This document shows positions 61,145 through 64,000 of a stretch of DNA of 64,000 bases, piece after piece (position 1 is the stretch's first letter; every line of letters begins with the position of its first letter). The notes under the pieces were generated by a model. That model searched no databases and was not told where the DNA came from. It worked only from the letters and a program-made list of their open reading frames with translations. The DNA lies in NCBI GenBank assembly GCA_028023455.1, contig JAQFVV010006309.1, positions 516,511 through 580,510 on the forward strand. Reading direction: 5' to 3'. The DNA is from Epiperipatus broadwayi. Taxonomy: Eukaryota; Onychophora; Udeonychophora; Euonychophora; Peripatidae. A program made the position numbers and the translations under genes.

Positions 61145-62750
61145 TATATATATATATTAAATGTAATATTTCATTTTAGTGCATATTCCAGTTAGATACC
61201 AGAGGCAGTTGTCTCACTACTTCGCCTACGAGACACATCCTGAAAACACTTAGGTTTAGTTAAATATATTTAAATCAATCGGTTAGATTTCATTTAAATC
61301 AGGAATAAAATAAATTAGTTTAATACATGTACAAAATAAATATTTATTTAAAAAATAGTGATAGCTATGTAAATATTTCTTTAATAAAAGCATTCTTCCT
61401 GTAGTTATGATCGTAAATTAGAGAAAAAATCTAGTTTAACAATAATAATAATAAATTTTGGCTGAACGTTTTCGAGGAACCATGCCTCATATTCATAGCC
61501 TTCTTGAAAAATGTGATAAATATATGTAAATAAGGAGAAAATAAAACCACATGTAGTTATGATCGTTATTTTGTAATCATTAGCGACCAATTCATTCATG
61601 TATTTTATGTAGCAAAGAAGAAGTCAATAGATATTTGTTTAAAGATTGAAATTTTATCGATAATAGTTGCATTTGTATACATTATTTTGCTAAATTTGCA
61701 CTTCACAATACAATAAGATATATATTAATCTCCTTATTGGATTTTTGATTTCATATATCAGTTTACTGCATCTGTGAAATGGAATTTATTTTTTCTAATA
61801 CTGTGTAAATCCTGATAAGCTGCTATAACTTTGCTCTGAGAGCAGGAATTGAATCCACAGAGCTCATTAATCAATCTTCCCTCACCACATCGCTTTTTCT
61901 GATCTTCACAAAAGAAAAAAAAATTGTTCTTCAGAAATTGAAAGTACTGTTTTTTTCCTTCGTATTATTTAATGAAAGTAAAATCACCTTTCATTTGCCG
62001 TAGGGTAGAGAACTTAACGTCCATTCATACGTTATTATTTTCTGTAGCAAGGTTTAATAGTAATCTTTTAACTGCTATTAAATGTTAATTATCGAAATTA
62101 TTACAATTATAATATCTTAAATTATTATTTACTGAGATTACATTTTAGTAATATCTTTTTCAAAGATGGCTTTTTGAAAGTAATATTTTGGAAGAAAAAA
62201 AAGGAAGAGATTAAAATTACCGCAACAATTTCATGGCCATTTGAAATTGATGTGAACTTTTTGAAGGACAAAGAAATCATCAGAATTGTGGGATAGCATT
62301 TGTTTTAATAGGAATGAAATAGCATTTCTTTAACTTTCAAAAAAAAAAAGTCCGTTAATTTTTTTTTTAAGGTCAATAATTTCTTACAACAGTATAATGG
62401 AGCTATTATCAAATATTATAACAACTTTAGAATTTTAATAATAATGTTTATTTCTGTTAATTAAAAACACAACAACAAAAACTTAATTTTAAATTGAAAA
62501 TGAATGTTAGGAAAATTAAAGGAATTTGATATTTAATATTACCCATATCTCAGTGACGAATCATTGACCACGGCTAATTACGTGACAAATGACGTGTAAG
62601 ATATCTAAATAAATATTATAATACCATTAAGAGAAAATTCTTTATATTGCTTTTCAAAATTATTAATTTCAAATAAATGTTATTTATTTTTATCTTTTGG
62701 TAAAAAAAATAGGAATAAATGCTAAATTTAGTAACTTTTAATATTTCAAA
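61145..62750. other. AT-rich stretch with one retroelement-like tail
   Basis: TA tract at 61147-61159. Minus strand 61510-61437 reads CAAGAAGGCTATGAATATGA, then CCTCGAAAACGTTC and (TTA)n, resembling the AAGG-stem-CGAAACG tails of Penelope- and CR1-like elements. TGTAGTTATGATCGT is repeated directly at 61400 and 61552. The 64-codon minus frame at 61405-61599 overlaps this tail and has no motif. Confidence 0.4.
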
Positions 62751-62751
62751 T

Positions 62752-62932
62752 TAATGGATTATGTCCTGTACATGTGGGGTTCAGATTGACCTTGGGTCAC
62801 ATGGGGGTGGAAGAATCTTGGCCTTCGGGGGGGTTTGCCCCCCCACATTTTTTATTGGGGGGGGGGTTGGAGGGTTGGGGGGGGTGGTTGGTTGGGGTTA
62901 ATGATTTTTTTTGGGGGGGGGGGGGATATATA
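62752..62932. mobile_element. Family A internal fragment, corrupted by G-runs
   Basis: TAATGGATTATGTCCTGTAC then ATGTGGGGTTCAGATTGACC matches 9266-9306 almost exactly. From about 62800 the correspondence continues only in outline (AATCTTGGCCTTCGGG against AATCTCGGCCTCAGGG), while many bases have become G, with several runs of 7-12 G. In so AT-rich a region, this looks like a base-calling artefact rather than biology. Confidence 0.7.
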
Positions 62933-62934
62933 TA

Positions 62935-64000
62935 TTATGATTGTAAATTATAATATTGGTTATAGTTATCTGTGCTTATACATAATTAATGATTTATGAT
63001 CGTATCAGCAAAATCTAGAAGGAAAGTTTAAAACGGATATAAATATAATGCATGTCAAATGATATTGTCTATATTAGTGATATATGCATATATAGTATTT
63101 TTTTGCTATATGTATTGTAATAAAATTATATTTGTACAATAATTATTAAACTTATGAGTATATAATTTAAACTATTAATTCATTTTCTATTTAGCTAGCA
63201 ATGAAAATATTTTTTTTAAAAAAATGTTATTATAGTGATTACTGTAAAATAAACAATGAAACACCAGAACTAAAGCCTTTAAGCTTTACTGTTTATTTAG
63301 CTAGAATCAGCAATTATGGTAATATTTAAAAAAAATATTTTTCCACTGACTGCTAAATAGAAAGAGCATTAATGCTTTAAATAGTATCAGTACAAGTTTA
63401 ATAGATAATTCATACATAAATGTAATTTGATTACGTTATGTAAAATTAACAAGAAGCAGAGAATTGCTTCTAGCCTTGCTTGCGTACTTACTTATATATA
63501 TATAAACTACATCATTGGCGATATGTATCATATATTTCACATTTTAAATAATAATAAAAATTCTGTTTGCTTTGCATTCATGTAAGTGTAGTGTTTGTTT
63601 ATAATAAATATTCCATTTAATAAGAGTAAGTATACCATTTTTGATATTTTTATATCAAAAGTAGATTCTGTTTGGCTTTTAATATGAGTAATGATGATGA
63701 GAAGGCATACCAACTGATAATAGATTTCGTCAAAACTAAATGCCTTTAGCTTTTGTCTATTTTTATTTATTTGTAATTTAGATTATGATTTATGATCATT
63801 AAAGAGTCACTTGCAAATCACTACAACCAGTCTAAGACATTGCTAACTAAACAAAAAGCACATTAATGATGAATATTCTATATATTTGAAATAAAAATAT
63901 TTTTGCTCAAATAAAGTAATCTACCTTCAACATGCACTGTTTGATCATGTTACTAACTCTCTGATGCTATAGTGAGTATGCAAGATACTATAACAATGGT
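62935..64000. other. AT-rich stretch to the window end
   Basis: No coding signal. Short similarity between 63190-63220 and 63295-63345 (TTTAGCTAG... and AAATATTTTT). TA tract near 63492-63504. Confidence 0.4.

Noticed and set aside
61850-61905. tRNA-like or SINE head on the minus strand (GTGGATTCAATTCCTGC)
   Set aside because: Only a box-B-like word is present. No convincing box A at the right distance, no tail and no second copy.

Overview
This is a very AT-rich eukaryotic window (roughly three quarters A+T by eye). I find no confident host gene: no multi-exon gene, rRNA or intact tRNA. Every ORF with a recognisable protein signature belongs to a decayed transposable element, and the other ORFs are short chance frames. 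The element mix (Penelope-like retroelements with GIY-YIG endonuclease, an RTE-type LINE, a second LINE, an IS630/Tc1/mariner-type transposon, a pogo/Tigger-type transposon, tRNA-derived SINEs and many inverted-repeat elements) fits an intergenic or intronic stretch of a large invertebrate genome. I cannot fix the taxon; a cephalopod mollusc, an arachnid or a cnidarian would all fit.

Layout. 1-1380: AT-rich with a 52-bp tandem duplication. 1381-3507: a Penelope-like element (minus strand) with recognisable RT and GIY-YIG remnants between inverted pseudo-LTRs. 5.1 kb: an inverted copy of a short dispersed repeat (family B). 8.3-9.7 kb: a long, nearly perfect palindrome built of the dominant foldback repeat (family A). 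Family A recurs at 11.3, 12.9, 15.3, 21.7, 22.1, 30.7, 40.3, 49.3, 50.5, 55.8 and 62.8 kb. 15.97-17.72 kb: 3' part of an RTE LINE inserted at the edge of a family A copy. 17.73-20.06 kb and 36.71-39.9 kb: two composite segments, richer in GC patches, that open with the same word. 20.19-21.29 kb: a non-autonomous TA-flanked DNA transposon. 23.2, 28.1, 28.6-29.8 and 48.5 kb: palindromes whose arms carry a CTGAWGA-stem-GAAA signature like a hammerhead ribozyme core; the 28.6-29.8 kb one also encodes a Penelope GIY-YIG remnant. 25.5-26.2 kb: a 705-bp TIR element with a 6-bp target duplication. 41.4-42.6 kb: pogo/Tigger remnant. 51.85-52.24 kb: a separate palindrome. 52.9-54.24 kb: mariner-type element with matching TIRs. 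59.3-60.24 kb: C-terminal end of a LINE ORF2. 60.65-61.14 kb: a 3-unit tandem repeat. 62.8-62.93 kb: a poly-G-corrupted copy of family A that looks like a sequencing fault.

No pathway can be assembled. The common theme is inverted-repeat architecture: at least a dozen independent foldback structures of 100-1400 bp, several linked to Penelope-like elements. The best candidate for something undescribed is the link between family A and other palindromes, Penelope remnants and hammerhead-like motifs. All calls are made by eye from motifs and self-similarity, so boundaries are approximate unless stated.
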